64,000 nt of DNA from Phyllobacterium trifolii (GTDB lineage Bacteria > Pseudomonadota > Alphaproteobacteria > Rhizobiales > Rhizobiaceae). Each line of letters starts with the position of its first letter. Position 1 is the stretch's first letter. Both the position numbers and the translations under genes were made by a program. Below are positions 18,703 to 27,686 of the stretch, in pieces. The stretch lies in the NCBI RefSeq assembly GCF_014192095.1, contig NZ_JACHXN010000003.1, forward strand, positions 310,001 to 374,000. The letters are read 5' to 3'. The notes below the pieces were generated by a model. The model was not told the DNA's origin, did no database searches, and was given only the letters and a program-made list of their open reading frames with translations.

Positions 18703-21700
18703 ATGTATGCATTTTCAGGGGCGGATTCCGCCCGTTCTCCGCTATCGCCTTCATTTCACCGCGCCCGACGCAAACTGCTTTCGTTTGTGTCAGTAGCTGC
18801 GATCGCTATCGCATTGCCAACAGTTCCCGCCTTGGCGCAGGAGGCGGGCAAGTATTTCAACGCGGACGGCTCTCGCACAAGCGATCTTGCCGCAGCCATG
18901 CACAGCTGGCGCGACGATCCGGAACTCAAGGGAACATGGGGATTCGCAGCCATCAATGCTGAAGCTGCATTTGCGCGCGGTATCACTGGCAAGGGCATTC
19001 TTATCGGCCTCCTTGATAGCGGCACGAAGGTAAGTCATCCCGAATTCAGGGACAAGAACATCACGGTTCTCAGCTATACGGGCACTTATGCCGACGGAAC
19101 ACCGTTCGACATTCGCGGCGATGATCCAAAGGATGGGCACGGCACAAAAATGGCCGGGCTTCTTGGCGCAGCGCGTGACCATACTGGCATGATGGGCCTG
19201 GCCTACAGCGCGGATCTCGTGATCGGCAGCACTGGGCTCGACGATAGCCACGATCTGGAATATGCGACGAGGCCATACGAATATTTCAAGCTTGTGCAGG
19301 AAGGGCTGGTCAAATCCGGTGTGCGCATCATCAGTAACAGCTGGGGCCAATCACCGGGAGTTACAGGCGGTTTTGACTATCTCAACGGGTTTTATTCCCG
19401 TGCGCCCAAGCCTTCCTATCTGGATGCGATGGCCGATGCCGCAAATGCTGGTGTGATCCAGGTTGTCGCTGGCTATAATGAGGGAACAGCCAATCCCGCA
19501 ATTACGCCGATACTGCCCTACTACCGGCCAGAGCTCGAAAAGAACTGGATCGCCGTTTGCCAATTTGGAGAGTCCCGAGGAACTGGGCGCCAGCAACAAA
19601 TGCGGTGCAGCCAAATACTGGTGTATTTCCGCACCGGCAGTGGCTCGATAAGCACGTATCTCGATGATGGGTATGCCAGTTCTGGCGGCACATCGTCAGC
19701 GACACCCCATGCTTCCGCGACGCTGGCTTTGCTGATGCAGCGTTTTCCGGGCCTCGGCAATAATGAAATTCGTCAGACCATGCTTACTACAGCAACGGAC
19801 ATAGGCGAGGCGGGCGTCGACGCCAAGTTTGGCTGGGGCCGCATCGATATCGCCAAGGCCATGGATGGCCCGGCGCAGTTCCTGTCGCGGTTCAACGCCA
19901 ATCTGGGAGAGGGCGTTACCGACACATGGTCCAACGATATTTCGCAAGTCGCGCTCGACCAGCGGCAAAAGGAGGAGCAGCAGGAGGTAACGGCGTGGAG
20001 TGCCAGAAAGACCGCTCTCGGTTTGAACCACGGGATTCCCGCCAATCTGGTCGAGACACTTGCCGGCACTCTCGTCAATGATGTACCGGAAGGCAAACAA
20101 CTGCTCGAGGCAGCGATCGCAGCCAATATAGAGGAAAACTTCGAAGACGAGAAATTGCAAGCCGCGTTGGCCGCTGCCAAAGCCGACCCCGTGGCGTCCG
20201 TATTGCTCGCGCTCTATGCAAAGTCCCATCCCCGATGGACACGGCGTCGGAGCACTGAAACAGACTATGCCGATTTCATTGCCCGCTACACAGATGATCT
20301 GGCTACCGCAAGGTTGATTGCTCAGCCGGCGGCAGAGGCTATCAAATCCGAATTCGCGTCCACTGAATCCCGCACCGCCTATCTCGCAACCAAGACCTAT
20401 GACGCCGGGCTCACCAAATCCGGATCGGGCACGCTGACGCTTGCCGGCACGAACACCTATCGCGGCGATACGATCGTCGATGGCGGCAAGCTTGCCATTG
20501 CTGAGGGCGGTTCGATCACCTCGAACGCTGTTGTCAATTACACTGGTCGGCTTTCGATCGATGGCACGGCAGCCAATGCGACGATCAACCAAGGCGGCGA
20601 ATTGCGCGTCAACCAGACCGGCAAAACTGGCGATCTGACCTTGAATGGCGGCTTTGCCGCTGTCTATGGCATGACCGGCAATGCGACGGTCAATGCTGGC
20701 GGCGAGCTTGGTGGCAAGGGCGGCTCGGTCGCCAGCCTTGTCGTCAACCGGGACGGTTTGGTTTCGCCTGCGGGTCAGTTCCATACGCAGGAGCAGGATG
20801 ATGGCCTGGTCAAATCCTGGCCGCCCCATGGCACGGAAATCGGCGTTCTGACCGTTACGGGCGATGCGACCTTTCATCCGGGAAGCCTCTTGAATATCGG
20901 GATCATGTGGGACGCGAGCGGCGCCGACCTGCTCAAAGTCGATGGAACCGCAAACCTGCTGGGCGGCATCGTTGCCGTGCGCCTTGAAAATAAGGTGGCG
21001 CTCCTGAGTCAGAAAACGATTGAAGGGTTTTTCCTGGACAAGTCGTATGAGGTCCTGAACGCCGGAAAAGGCGTCACGGGCAGGTTTGACAGTGTATTGC
21101 CGCAGTATAATTACGTGACAGCGGAGTTGCACTACAGCGATGCGAACAAAGTCACCCTCGGCTTCGGCCTGACTGATGCAGGGCGGGACGAACGGGACCG
21201 GCTGGCGAAGGAAGGAAAAGATGCACAGGATCGGCTGGCGCGCGAAGAAGCACTGCGCTTGCTGAAAGAGCGCGTCAAAAACCTCGTTCTCGTCGATGCG
21301 AAGACGCCGAACCAGATCGCCATCGGCGGCGCAATCAAGGAGCTTGAACTCGGCAACCCGCTGCTCAACACGGTGCTGTTCTCGGTAATCGGCGAAGTCT
21401 TGCCCTATGATAATCTCTCGGGTGAAGCCCATGCGACGCTTTCCGGCGTGCTTGCCAAGGATGCAAACGTGATCGGCAATGCGGCGCAAAACCGTATCCG
21501 CGCTGCCTTCGACGGGGTCACCGTCAAGGAGCAGGCGGTGATAGCGTCACCGCTGGCTTACGCTCCGTCGAAGAAAGCCAGAGCAAGTGATGCCTTTGAC
21601 GCACATCCTGAGCTTGCCGAAGGAGCCCCGGCACCAGCCACGACCGCCCTGTGGGGCGAGGCTTATGGCGGATGGGCGCATGCGGGCGGGGACAGCAATG

Positions 21701-22476
21701 CGGCGGGCTATAGCCGTAATACCGGCGGCTTCGTCACCGGGCTCGACGGTGTGATCGTGGATGATTGGCGCATGGGTGTGCTGGCCGGTTATGGCAACAC
21801 CTCGCTCGATAGCCGAGCTTCGAATGCCTCGGTCGACAGCTATTCTATCGGGCTTTACGGCGGTACCGCGTGGGACAATCTGCGCTTGAGCCTTGGCACG
21901 GCCCTTACCCAAAATGAGATCTCTACGGACCGCACGGCGGTGTTCGGCAATCTTCTCAACAGACACAGCGCTTCCTACGATGCGAAGACCGTGCAGGTAT
22001 TCGGCGAGCTCGGCTATGCGGTCAAAACGGCTTATGCCGATTTCGAGCCCTTCGCCGCGGCAAGCTACGTGCATCTGAAGAGCGACGGCTTTCAAGAAAG
22101 CGGCGGGATCAGCAATCTGACCGGGCTTGGCGGGACGAGCGACCTGACGACGACACTCGGCCTTCGGGCATCGCATGACTTTGCTTATGGCGACACGATC
22201 AGCCTGACGGCGCGAGGACTGCTTGGCTGGAGCCATGCCTTCGGCGATGTGACGCCGGAGCAGCGCTTGGCCTTTGCCGGTGGCCAGCCCTTTGACGTCA
22301 AAGGCCTGCCGGTCGCGCAAGATATGGGCATCGTCGAGGCGGGGTTCGACTTCATCCTGAGCCCGTCGAAGGGGGGATTCGGCAGGAACACCACGCTCGG
22401 CCTGACCTATAACGGGCAGTTTTCGGACAGCGCCAGCGACAATGCGGTAAAAGCCGATCTGACGGTAAGGTTCTAG
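18703..22476 (+). CDS. Subtilase (S8) autotransporter with compensated internal frameshift
   Basis: Type Va secreted serine protease, 1257 residues. Signal peptide near 22-46 (LLSFVSVAAIAIALPTVPALAQ), S8 catalytic triad Asp105 (GLLDSGTKV), His146 (DGHGTKMAGLL) and Ser331 (GGTSSATPHA), passenger repeats of the PATR type (SGSGTLTLAGTNTYRGDTIV), an extended linker with a charged coil (about 830-860), and a C-terminal 12-strand beta-barrel from about 980 to the terminal DLTVRF. Between about residues 285 and 311 the translated frame is nonsense while another frame encodes the expected family sequence (see findings). Two in-frame copies of a CATCCTGAG repeat lie in the barrel part. An AAAGGA motif precedes the ATG. 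Confidence 0.9.
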   Translation: MYAFSGADSARSPLSPSFHRARRKLLSFVSVAAIAIALPTVPALAQEAGKYFNADGSRTSDLAAAMHSWRDDPELKGTWGFAAINAEAAFARGITGKGILIGLLDSGTKVSHPEFRDKNITVLSYTGTYADGTPFDIRGDDPKDGHGTKMAGLLGAARDHTGMMGLAYSADLVIGSTGLDDSHDLEYATRPYEYFKLVQEGLVKSGVRIISNSWGQSPGVTGGFDYLNGFYSRAPKPSYLDAMADAANAGVIQVVAGYNEGTANPAITPILPYYRPELEKNWIAVCQFGESRGTGRQQQMRCSQILVYFRTGSGSISTYLDDGYASSGGTSSATPHASATLALLMQRFPGLGNNEIRQTMLTTATDIGEAGVDAKFGWGRIDIAKAMDGPAQFLSRFNANLGEGVTDTWSNDISQVALDQRQKEEQQEVTAWSARKTALGLNHGIPANLVETLAGTLVNDVPEGKQLLEAAIAANIEENFEDEKLQAALAAAKADPVASVLLALYAKSHPRWTRRRSTETDYADFIARYTDDLATARLIAQPAAEAIKSEFASTESRTAYLATKTYDAGLTKSGSGTLTLAGTNTYRGDTIVDGGKLAIAEGGSITSNAVVNYTGRLSIDGTAANATINQGGELRVNQTGKTGDLTLNGGFAAVYGMTGNATVNAGGELGGKGGSVASLVVNRDGLVSPAGQFHTQEQDDGLVKSWPPHGTEIGVLTVTGDATFHPGSLLNIGIMWDASGADLLKVDGTANLLGGIVAVRLENKVALLSQKTIEGFFLDKSYEVLNAGKGVTGRFDSVLPQYNYVTAELHYSDANKVTLGFGLTDAGRDERDRLAKEGKDAQDRLAREEALRLLKERVKNLVLVDAKTPNQIAIGGAIKELELGNPLLNTVLFSVIGEVLPYDNLSGEAHATLSGVLAKDANVIGNAAQNRIRAAFDGVTVKEQAVIASPLAYAPSKKARASDAFDAHPELAEGAPAPATTALWGEAYGGWAHAGGDSNAAGYSRNTGGFVTGLDGVIVDDWRMGVLAGYGNTSLDSRASNASVDSYSIGLYGGTAWDNLRLSLGTALTQNEISTDRTAVFGNLLNRHSASYDAKTVQVFGELGYAVKTAYADFEPFAAASYVHLKSDGFQESGGISNLTGLGGTSDLTTTLGLRASHDFAYGDTISLTARGLLGWSHAFGDVTPEQRLAFAGGQPFDVKGLPVAQDMGIVEAGFDFILSPSKGGFGRNTTLGLTYNGQFSDSASDNAVKADLTVRF

Positions 22477-22504
22477 AGCGATGGAGGCACTCATCCAGTA
22501 AAAT

Positions 22505-22521
22505 CGCCGGCTGTGCCGGCG
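22505..22521. terminator. GC-rich hairpin behind the autotransporter
   Basis: CGCCGGC and GCCGGCG flank a TGT loop 30 bases after the autotransporter stop. No clear T run follows, so termination is only possible, not certain. Confidence 0.35.
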
Positions 22522-22529
22522 CGTCTTGG

Positions 22530-23273
22530 CAGCGCCTGCGGGAACCGGTGTCGGACGTGCTTTCTCGCATTGGCGATATTGTCTCGACAGCCGAGGCCTT
22601 TGATCCGTCGACATCACGGCGGCGTTTTACGATTGGCGCACCGGATGGTGTCTCGGCAGTGTTACTGCCGCCGCTGCTCGATGCTCTCCGATCATTGGCC
22701 CCCCGCATCGATCTTGGCGTACGACAGCTTCTACCGCCCAACAGGGCAAGGGGCCTTCAAACCGCTTGGGAGCCGGTGCTCGATGAGCTTGAAGCCGGCA
22801 GTCTTGATATTGCAATCGTGCCGCTTCAATCGGTACCCGCCCGCTTTGTGATGTCGACCCTCTACGAAGAGAGTTTCGTGATCGTGACGAGGGCAGGACA
22901 TGGTTATCCCAAAGATCCCTCCCTCGATCAGTACTGCGATATGCAGCATATCGTTGTATCGCTTACAGGCGACAGTCACGGCATGTTTGACGATTATCTC
23001 GCTGCGCTTGGCCGTTCACGCAGGGTAGCTCTGACTGTACCAAACTTCATGCAGGCGATGCTGATGCTGTCCGGGACGAATTTCGCGACTGCAGTACCCC
23101 GACGCCTGGCGGAGGCGTATGCAGGGCGGCTCGACCTTGAGATTGCCGAGATTCCTCTAGGACGCCCGCCCGATCAGATTCTCGCCGTCGCGACCAAGGC
23201 GGCAATGATGGACAGGGGTGTCGCCTGGCTTTTTGGCGTGGTTGAGAAAACGGCGCGGTGTCGTCAAATGTAG
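22530..23273 (+). pseudogene. LysR-type regulator remnant lacking its DNA-binding domain
   Basis: The frame starts within the linker helix of a LysR protein (LREPVSDVLSRIGDIVST) and then gives an intact effector domain (RRRFTIGAPDGVSAVLLPPLL, RFVMSTLYEESFVIVTRAGHGY, VPNFMQAMLMLSGTNFATAVPRRLAE). The roughly 85 N-terminal residues with the winged helix are missing: only some 70 bases separate the conserved part from the autotransporter stop. A GTG at 22548 could start translation, but the product could not bind DNA. Best read as a 5'-deleted gene, the junction being at about 22500-22530. Confidence 0.8.
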
Positions 23274-23328
23274 TTCGGGCAGCATCGCTAGGCTGGGGTG
23301 GTTTGCGCTTGCTGCCTTTTGGACGCGG

Positions 23329-24099
23329 TTAATCCAAAACGATCCAGGTGGGAGCGTGGTCGCTTGCGTGGTCCCAGCCCCTGACGTGACGATCGACATC
23401 AGCGCTGCTCAATCGATCGGCGATTGAAGGACTGAGCAGGAAGTGGTCGAGGCGCAGGCCGGCATTGCGGCCCCAGGCGTTTCTGAAATAGTCCCAGAAC
23501 GTGTAGATTTTCTCGTCGGGATGCAGGTGGCGAATGGCATCGGTCCACCCTTGCGCAACAAGTTTCGCGAAGGCCTCTCTGACTTCGGGGCGGAAAAGCG
23601 CGTCGTCGGTCCAGCGCTCGGGCTTGTAAACATCCAGATCCGTCGGCATCACATTATAATCGCCGGCAAGCACAATGGGCGCGCCTGTCGCAAGCAGTTC
23701 CTGAGCGCGTTGCGAAAGGCGGTCGTACCAGCGCAGCTTGTAATCGAATTTGGGGCCCGGTGACGGATTTCCGTTCGGAACATACATGCATCCGATCAGG
23801 ACACCATTCACGGCCGCTTCGATGTAGCGGCTATGGCTATCGTCCGGTTCTCCGGGCAGGCCGCGTGTGGTCTCGATAGGCTCGGTGCCCTTGGCAAGAA
23901 TGGCAACGCCGTTCCAGCTCTTCTGTCCGTGCCAGATCGCACCATATCCGGCGGCGCGGATCGCTCGCTCCGGGAATTTTTCCTGAGGCGCCTTGAGCTC
24001 CTGCAAGCACACGACATCCGGCTCAGCTTCTGCAAGCCATCGCAAGAGCAAGGCGAGCCGGCCGTTGATGCCGTTTACGTTGAATGTGGCAATCTTCAT
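23329..24099 (-). CDS. xthA: Exodeoxyribonuclease III
   Basis: AP endonuclease / 3'-exonuclease of base excision repair, 256 residues. Motifs: MKIATFNVNGINGRL at the N-terminus, CLQELK with the metal-binding Glu, SWNGVAIL, GDYNVMPTDLDVY, LRLDHFLLS, and DHASDHAPTWIVLD with the catalytic Asp-His. The start is fixed by the MKIATFNVNG N-terminus; 35 extra codons upstream are not family-like. It converges on the LysR remnant. Confidence 0.95.
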   Translation of the reverse strand: MKIATFNVNGINGRLALLLRWLAEAEPDVVCLQELKAPQEKFPERAIRAAGYGAIWHGQKSWNGVAILAKGTEPIETTRGLPGEPDDSHSRYIEAAVNGVLIGCMYVPNGNPSPGPKFDYKLRWYDRLSQRAQELLATGAPIVLAGDYNVMPTDLDVYKPERWTDDALFRPEVREAFAKLVAQGWTDAIRHLHPDEKIYTFWDYFRNAWGRNAGLRLDHFLLSPSIADRLSSADVDRHVRGWDHASDHAPTWIVLD

Positions 24100-24167
24100 C
24101 AAGAGCGGGCTCTGAGCCGGAAACGTTTCTGATAGTTGCATCGAGTCGTTGCCTGCATCATGAGATA

Positions 24168-24195
24168 AAGCCGGGCGCAATGGAAGCTGCGCCCG
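24168..24195 (-). terminator. Hairpin terminator behind the sulfonate-binding protein gene
   Basis: Eight-base arms CGGGCGCA and TGCGCCCG with an eight-base loop; on the minus strand GGCTTTATCT follows. It separates the binding-protein gene from xthA. Confidence 0.5.
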
Positions 24196-24231
24196 ACTGG
24201 TCACGTCAAATCACAGAGCGCCTGACGTTCC

Positions 24232-25200
24232 TCAAGCCTGCTTGGCCCGCCATACGATATCGCTGACATTGAGCTTCTTCGGCACGATCTTGAGGTCAAA
24301 GAACTCATCGGCCAATGCCTGCTGATAGGCAATGGCTTCCGGTGTAACGCCAGCCACCCTGCCAAGATCCGCTCCCTCGCGCGTCAGGACAACCTTCTGG
24401 ATATCCTCCGGCACGCCGGTTATCTTCGCAAGGATCCGAACCGTCTCGTCAAGATTGTCTTGCGCTGACCGGCCGACAAGCGTCAGCTCATCGAGGACAT
24501 CCGCCAGAACATCCCCATGCGAAGCAGCAAACTCGCCATTGCTGAGAAAAAACGACCAGGACTCGACGATGCCTTTCCCCGTTGCCAGCACCCGCGCTTC
24601 CGGACGCTTCTCGGCCACGGCAAAATAGGGATCCCAGATTGTCCAGGCGTCGATCTGACCTGCAGTGAAGGCAGCGGCCGCGTCGGGAGGGGAAAGGTCG
24701 GATGCAACGATATCAGTCACGGACAGCCCGGCCGTCCGCAAAGCTTTGACCGTGAAATTGTGGGCGCTGGAACCACGTTTGAAGGCGACGCGCTTGCCCT
24801 TGAGATCGGCTATGGACTGCAATGGTGAATCCTTGTGGACCAGAATGGCCGAACCCGCCGGTGGGCCCCGATAGGTTCCGGCATAGACCAGATTTCCGCC
24901 CGCCGCCTGCGCGAAAAGCGGAGGCACATCGCCTGTCGGGCCGAAGTCGATAGCCCCGGCGCCGAGTGCCTCGAGGAGCGGGGGACCGGAAGAGAATTCC
25001 GACCAGCTGACATCGATGCCGCGCTGTTCGAAACGTTTTTCCAACGCGCCGTTGCCTTTGGCCAGTGCCAGGACGCCATTTTTCTGCCAGCCGATGCGGA
25101 GTGTTTTTGGCGATTCCGAAGCTCCATGTGCTGCGAAGGGCAACGTCGTTGCAGCGGCGGCAGCACCGAGAAAAGCGAGAGTTTGTCTGCGATTGATCAT
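24232..25200 (-). CDS. Aliphatic-sulfonate-type ABC transporter substrate-binding protein (SsuA-like)
   Basis: A 322-residue periplasmic binding protein. The signal sequence INRRQTLAFLGAAAAATTLPFAAHGA has paired Arg and may use Tat or Sec. Family blocks: KTLRIGWQKNGVLALAKGNGALEKRF, SSGPPLLEALGAGAIDFGPTGDVPPLFAQAAG, KGKRVAFKRGSSAHNFTVKAL, IDAWTIWDPYFAVAE. These point to SsuA/NrtA-like uptake of sulfonates. No permease or ATPase gene is adjacent, so it is an orphan. The ATG at 25200 has GGAAAGGG nine bases ahead; the ATG at 25209 abuts that motif. Confidence 0.88.
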   Translation of the reverse strand: MINRRQTLAFLGAAAAATTLPFAAHGASESPKTLRIGWQKNGVLALAKGNGALEKRFEQRGIDVSWSEFSSGPPLLEALGAGAIDFGPTGDVPPLFAQAAGGNLVYAGTYRGPPAGSAILVHKDSPLQSIADLKGKRVAFKRGSSAHNFTVKALRTAGLSVTDIVASDLSPPDAAAAFTAGQIDAWTIWDPYFAVAEKRPEARVLATGKGIVESWSFFLSNGEFAASHGDVLADVLDELTLVGRSAQDNLDETVRILAKITGVPEDIQKVVLTREGADLGRVAGVTPEAIAYQQALADEFFDLKIVPKKLNVSDIVWRAKQA

Positions 25201-25332
25201 GCGAGGCATCCCTTTCCAATAACGTTGGCTCCGACAAAGGATGGCGCAATGGATCAGCGTCGGCGACGTCAGAACGTGCGAACAATCGCGGGGATGGGGA
25301 AAATCATGCCTGTTTTGGCGTAGGCGGCGAAA

Positions 25333-26259
25333 TCACTTCGCCGCCGGAAACCCATTCGGATGCGCGGGCACAGCCTTGAGATAGGCGGCTATTGCGTCAC
25401 GATCCGCAGGCTCGAGATGCGCCATATTGAGGACCACATCCGTCATCGAGCCGCCGAGCGAGTCGAAATCCGGCGTGAAACCGCTCTCCAGCGCATAGGA
25501 AATGTCCTTTTCGGACCAGGAATCAATGCCGCCTTCGCCGCCGGTGATGTTCGGGATGACGCCCTTGCCCTCCGGCGCCTTGGCGCCCGCCAGCCATTGC
25601 GTGTTGTCCGGCCCACCAATGACATCGCGGGGAGTATGGCATTCGCCGCAATGGCCCGGGCCTTCCGCCAGATATTGCCCGCGCTTGATCACATCGGTGG
25701 CATTGGCCAGCGTGAGGACCGGCTGCGGCGAAAGGAAAAGCCGCTTCCACAGACCAATGCCGCGCCGGATGTTGAAAGGAAAACCTAGCTTGTGCGGCCC
25801 GGCGACATTGTCGGACTGCGGCAGGGTCTTCAGGAAAGCGTAGAGATCGGCAATATCCTGCACCTGCATGCGCGCGTAGGATGTATACGGGAAGGCCGGA
25901 TAAAAATGCCTGCCATCTGGCGAGACGCCTTCCATCATCGCATTGGCGAGATCGGAGAAGGACCAGTCGCCGATGCCTTGCTTCGATGGGGAAATGTTTG
26001 GCGTTACGAAGGTGCCGAACGGCGTGACGAGGTTGACACCGCCCGCCAGCACCAGCCGTGCATCGCCCTTGGCACCCGGGGCTGCATGGCAGGAGGCGCA
26101 GCCTCCTTGCCAGAAGATGCCCATGCCACGTTGTGGATCACCGGGAGCTACCGCGGCAAGCTTTGCCGGATCGACATGGGAGGGTGCCGAGAGCAGCCAG
26201 AACCCGGCCCCGCCAATCAGTGCCAGAATGATGATGAGCAATGCGAGCTTGCGCATCAT
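25333..26259 (-). CDS. Membrane-anchored dihaem cytochrome c
   Basis: A 308-residue protein with an N-terminal membrane helix (KLALLIIILALIGGAGFWLL) and two CxxCH haem sites, GCASCHAAPG near residue 55 and HCGECHTPRD near 200, each followed by a distal Met-type region (GVSPDGRHFYPAFPYTSYARM is typical). It resembles the cytochrome subunits of alcohol or aldehyde dehydrogenases and of sulfite or gluconate dehydrogenases; no such catalytic subunit is adjacent. It follows the class II cytochrome gene by 8 bases, so the two are an operon. Confidence 0.88.
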   Translation of the reverse strand: MMRKLALLIIILALIGGAGFWLLSAPSHVDPAKLAAVAPGDPQRGMGIFWQGGCASCHAAPGAKGDARLVLAGGVNLVTPFGTFVTPNISPSKQGIGDWSFSDLANAMMEGVSPDGRHFYPAFPYTSYARMQVQDIADLYAFLKTLPQSDNVAGPHKLGFPFNIRRGIGLWKRLFLSPQPVLTLANATDVIKRGQYLAEGPGHCGECHTPRDVIGGPDNTQWLAGAKAPEGKGVIPNITGGEGGIDSWSEKDISYALESGFTPDFDSLGGSMTDVVLNMAHLEPADRDAIAAYLKAVPAHPNGFPAAK

Positions 26260-26267
26260 CCTTTTAC

Positions 26268-26714
26268 CTAGTCTTTCTTGATGCGGAATGCCTTGTGGCA
26301 GGAAGCGCAATTCTCGGCTACCTGGTTGAAGACGACCTTGAAGCTATCGAGGTCCGTCGGGTTGGCTTCGGCTGCCGCGGCTGCGTCTTTCTGGTATTTC
26401 GCTACGGCGGCGACAAAGCCGGCATTGTCTTCCCAGATCTTTGGCGAAACGGTGGTCTTGCCCTGGTCCGAGCCCGCTGGGAACAGCGTCGCCACATCGA
26501 TCTTCTGCGCATCCTCGTTCAGGTGTACCAGCGCGGCCTTTACCGCATCGGCGTCGAACGGCTTTTCGCCTTTGATGATCGGCGTGATGCTGCCGACGGT
26601 CTTGCCCTGATCCTTCATGAGCGCCTGGCGGTCAGCGAGCGCATCGGCGCTTGCCGGTGCCGAAAGTGCGATGGCAAGCAAAGGCGCCGCAGCAAACGAA
26701 ATCAGTCTGTTCAT
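26268..26714 (-). CDS. Class II cytochrome c (c556/c' type)
   Basis: A 148-residue periplasmic four-helix-bundle cytochrome. The signal peptide runs to SAPASA (about residue 24) and the single haem site NCASCHKAFRIKKD sits at the very C-terminus, as in cytochromes c' and c556. It presumably passes electrons to the dihaem cytochrome encoded immediately downstream; partner oxidoreductase unknown. Confidence 0.9.
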   Translation of the reverse strand: MNRLISFAAAPLLAIALSAPASADALADRQALMKDQGKTVGSITPIIKGEKPFDADAVKAALVHLNEDAQKIDVATLFPAGSDQGKTTVSPKIWEDNAGFVAAVAKYQKDAAAAAEANPTDLDSFKVVFNQVAENCASCHKAFRIKKD

Positions 26715-26847
26715 GGGTGTCTCCGACTCTTGTGGCTAAAGTATTGTGGCTTCAAGGGCTTCCGGTGGGCACTCTAGATTATACATTGCGAAAAGCACGC
26801 GGTCGTTTCGATCACATTTTCGTTTGTCAGCAGTTAGGGCCTATCGG

Positions 26848-26977
26848 TATTCACGCTCTGACGGCCTGCAAATGGCGTTTTTCCGCGCTCCGGTGCTCAC
26901 GTACCTTGAAGTACGCTGCGCTCCGATGCTCGAAAACCACCATTTTCGCCGCGTCATAGCATGAATCTCAACAACCC
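26848..26977. repeat. Intergenic palindromic repeat, family A, copy 1
   Basis: About 130 bases that fold as one imperfect hairpin: arms TGACGGCCTGCAAATGG (left) and the reverse complement near CACCATTTTCGCCGCGTCA (right), centred on GTGCTCACGTAC / GTACGCTGCGC. The same element occurs at 31503, 50433 and 56491. It resembles Bru-RS palindromes of Brucella from memory. The 26715-27023 gap holds nothing else besides a terminator. Confidence 0.85.
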
Positions 26978-26983
26978 CTAAAG

Positions 26984-27013
26984 CAAAAAGCCCCGGCGTC
27001 AGACGCCGGGGCT
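26984..27013 (-). terminator. Strong rho-independent terminator
   Basis: Twelve-base arms AGCCCCGGCGTC and GACGCCGGGGCT; on the minus strand the hairpin is followed by a run of five T. It ends the Arg/Tyr-rich exported protein gene. Confidence 0.85.
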
Positions 27014-27023
27014 GGTCATGTTG

Positions 27024-27377
27024 TCAGAACTGTAAATAGATCCCGCTCCTGCGGTAACGGTAAGGGTCATCCCAGGTTCGATAGTATGGGCGATCACGGT
27101 AGTAGGGGCGGCGGTAATACCGGTCACCATAGTACCTGCGATCCCAGCGGCGATGATGCCTGCGTTCCCAACCGTAGTGCCTGCGGTCCCAGCGGCGATG
27201 ATGCCGGCGGTCCCACCGGTCACGATGGCGGACGGTTTCGACATTTGGGTTCTGAGCAGCCTTCGAGGTCTCGACTGGCTGCTGAATGGTCATAGGCGCG
27301 GCGCTGGCCGTTTCGACTGGTACAAGTGTCCCGATCGACACCAAAACCGCGCTTAGGGCTGAAATCAACTTTCTCAT
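27024..27377 (-). CDS. Exported Arg/Tyr/His-rich protein
   Basis: A 117-residue product with a clear signal peptide (MRKLISALSAVLVSIGTLVPVETASA) and a low-complexity mature part built from near-repeats of WDRRHHRRWDRRHYGWERRH followed by YYRRPYYRDRPYYR, ending SGIYLQF. Such basic aromatic tails occur in BA14K-like and other small exported proteins of rhizobia; function unknown, perhaps envelope or polyanion binding. GGAGG precedes the ATG at good distance, which fixes the start 11 codons inside the open frame. Confidence 0.8.
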   Translation of the reverse strand: MRKLISALSAVLVSIGTLVPVETASAAPMTIQQPVETSKAAQNPNVETVRHRDRWDRRHHRRWDRRHYGWERRHHRRWDRRYYGDRYYRRPYYRDRPYYRTWDDPYRYRRSGIYLQF

Positions 27378-27686
27378 TGTACCTCCAGTGAAAGCCCCCG
27401 CTTTTGCCAAAGGCTTTCAACACTTAAACGTCCCTGAGATATTAGACATAAGTCCAATTCTCTGAACCTTGGATGAATAACGGTCAGCAATGGGGCAGGG
27501 ATCAAAAAGGGGCGATCACTTTTGAGAACGTGTTGTTCCAATGCGTGAAAAAGCACGCATATCCGGGCGGTTCGTTCGCGATTCTGCGGCCGCCGGAGCG
27601 TCCAAATGGTCTCCGGGCAGTGTGCAATGAAGATGCCGGTCATCATCAACTGATAACCGGCCCATATGTTTGTATGTTCTGTCTTA

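Noticed and set aside
19553-19640. Programmed ribosomal frameshifting in the autotransporter
   Set aside because: Would need two opposite shifts within 80 bases with no slippery heptamer; indels explain it better.
19696-21489. 597-codon open frame on the minus strand inside the autotransporter gene
   Set aside because: Antisense shadow: no ribosome-binding site, no family features, and the plus strand has strong protein motifs throughout.
24232-26714. Sulfite or sulfonate oxidation operon joining the cytochromes and the SsuA-like gene
   Set aside because: No oxidase, monooxygenase, permease or ATPase gene is present, so a shared pathway is not supported.
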